Assembly: GCF_009765755.1 (NCBI RefSeq)
Contig: NZ_LMUV01000002.1
Span: forward strand, 248,001-312,000
Direction: 5' to 3'
Length of the DNA stretch: 64,000 nucleotides
Source of the DNA: Rhodanobacter sp. L36
Lineage (GTDB): Bacteria; Pseudomonadota; Gammaproteobacteria; Xanthomonadales; Rhodanobacteraceae
Position numbers and translations under genes: made by a program. Below, piece after piece: positions 63,532 through 64,000 of the stretch. Under the pieces are notes generated by a model, which was not told the origin of the DNA, did no database searches, and saw nothing but the letters and a program-made list of their open reading frames with translations. How positions within the stretch are numbered: the stretch's first letter is position 1; every line of letters begins with the position of its first letter.

Positions 63532-64000
63532 TCACTGTTTGCCGGCGGGGGTATCGGTGGGCTTTGCGTTGCCGGCATCTTTCTTGTCGCTGGGCGAACC
63601 ATTGACGAGGAATTTGCCGATCAAATCTTCGAGCTGCATGGCGGACTGCGTCAGCACCATCTCGTCGCCATTCTTGAGCGCATCGGGCGAGCCGCCGGGC
63701 TGGATCGCAACATACTGCGTGCCGATCAAACCGCTGGTGAACACCGCCGCCGACGAATCATCAGGAATCGCGTTGTAGCGCTTGTCGATCGCCATGATCA
63801 CCTCCGCATCCAGCTTCACCGGATCGGCATGCACGGTCTGCACGCTGCCGATGGCCACGCCGGCCATCTTGACCGGCGCACCGACGGAGAGTGAACCCAC
63901 GTTGGTGAAGCGCGCCTTCACGCTATAGGTGCCACCGAGATTGTCGGCCACACCGCCGGCACCAAAAAACTTGCCGAGCATTTCCTCCAGCTGCTGGGCC
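63532..64000 (-). CDS. mlaD: MCE-domain protein MlaD, C-terminal part (runs off the right edge)
   Basis: The hexameric MCE ring subunit of the MlaFEDB lipid transporter. The visible 156 codons lack the N-terminal membrane helix and the first residues; the frame is open to the window edge. The MCE core is GGTYSVKARFTNVGSLSVGAPVKMAGVAIGSV, VIMAIDKRYNAIPDDSSAAVFTSGLIGTQYVAIQPGG and MQLEDLIGKFLV. The C-terminus is Lys/Pro/Thr-rich. An internal Met at 63981 would start too late to include the anchor, so the gene must begin beyond 64000; mlaE and mlaF are expected there. Confidence 0.93.
   Translation of the reverse strand, partial: AQQLEEMLGKFFGAGGVADNLGGTYSVKARFTNVGSLSVGAPVKMAGVAIGSVQTVHADPVKLDAEVIMAIDKRYNAIPDDSSAAVFTSGLIGTQYVAIQPGGSPDALKNGDEMVLTQSAMQLEDLIGKFLVNGSPSDKKDAGNAKPTDTPAGKQ

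Overview
The window reads as a chromosomal segment of a GC-rich gammaproteobacterium of the order Lysobacterales (Xanthomonadales), most likely family Rhodanobacteraceae (Dyella, Rhodanobacter, Luteibacter or a relative). The assignment is inferred from gene content and order: pilMNOPQ divergent from a class A penicillin-binding protein, a zinc-free L31 next to citrate synthase, recG-ridA-spoT-rpoZ in a row, a gly-tRNA(CCC), a hairpin repeat of the kind common in this group, and a VirD4 next to what look like bacterial-killing type IV secretion cargo genes. No rRNA, CRISPR array, complete prophage or intact insertion sequence was seen.

Layout. 1-3.1 kb: minus-strand VirD4 coupling protein followed by a secreted protein and the start of a gene that leaves the window; these last two are interpreted as an immunity/effector pair. 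3.4-3.7 kb: ruined glutathione S-transferase gene. 3.9-12.7 kb: ordinary chromosomal genes (ATP-grasp enzyme, ECF sigma factor with a membrane partner, metF, ilvE, a two-component system, rimB-rimK). 12.7-15.4 kb: an AT-richer islet bounded by a 21-bp direct repeat that is the 3' end of the gly-tRNA gene. It holds a coiled-coil membrane protein, a calpain-like cysteine protease with a glutamine-rich tail, and a signal-peptide-bearing small protein directly behind it. This is the most interesting part of the window.

15.6-31.6 kb: FecR/DUF6600 protein, trmB, an SLC13-type permease, a Rieske protein, a short Ada-type repair protein, an EamA exporter, a MacAB-like ABC efflux operon, a FAH-family enzyme, mscL and an M28 peptidase. 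31.6-36.6 kb: a MarR regulator and a two-gene RND efflux unit. 36.7-44.2 kb: a macro-domain protein and a six-gene MoxR/DUF58/DUF4381/VWA/VWA-TPR/BatD operon whose genes overlap at every junction.

44.3-52.4 kb: pilMNOPQ (type IV pilus alignment complex and secretin), divergent from mrcA. 52.4-61.4 kb: a conserved unknown, gltA, rpmE2, a nucleoside hydrolase, recG, ridA, spoT and rpoZ. 61.5-64 kb: the Mla outer-membrane lipid asymmetry system, with mlaA on the plus strand facing mlaB, mlaC and the C-terminal part of mlaD across a shared terminator. All functional statements rest on reading of motifs and family resemblance; no database search was run.
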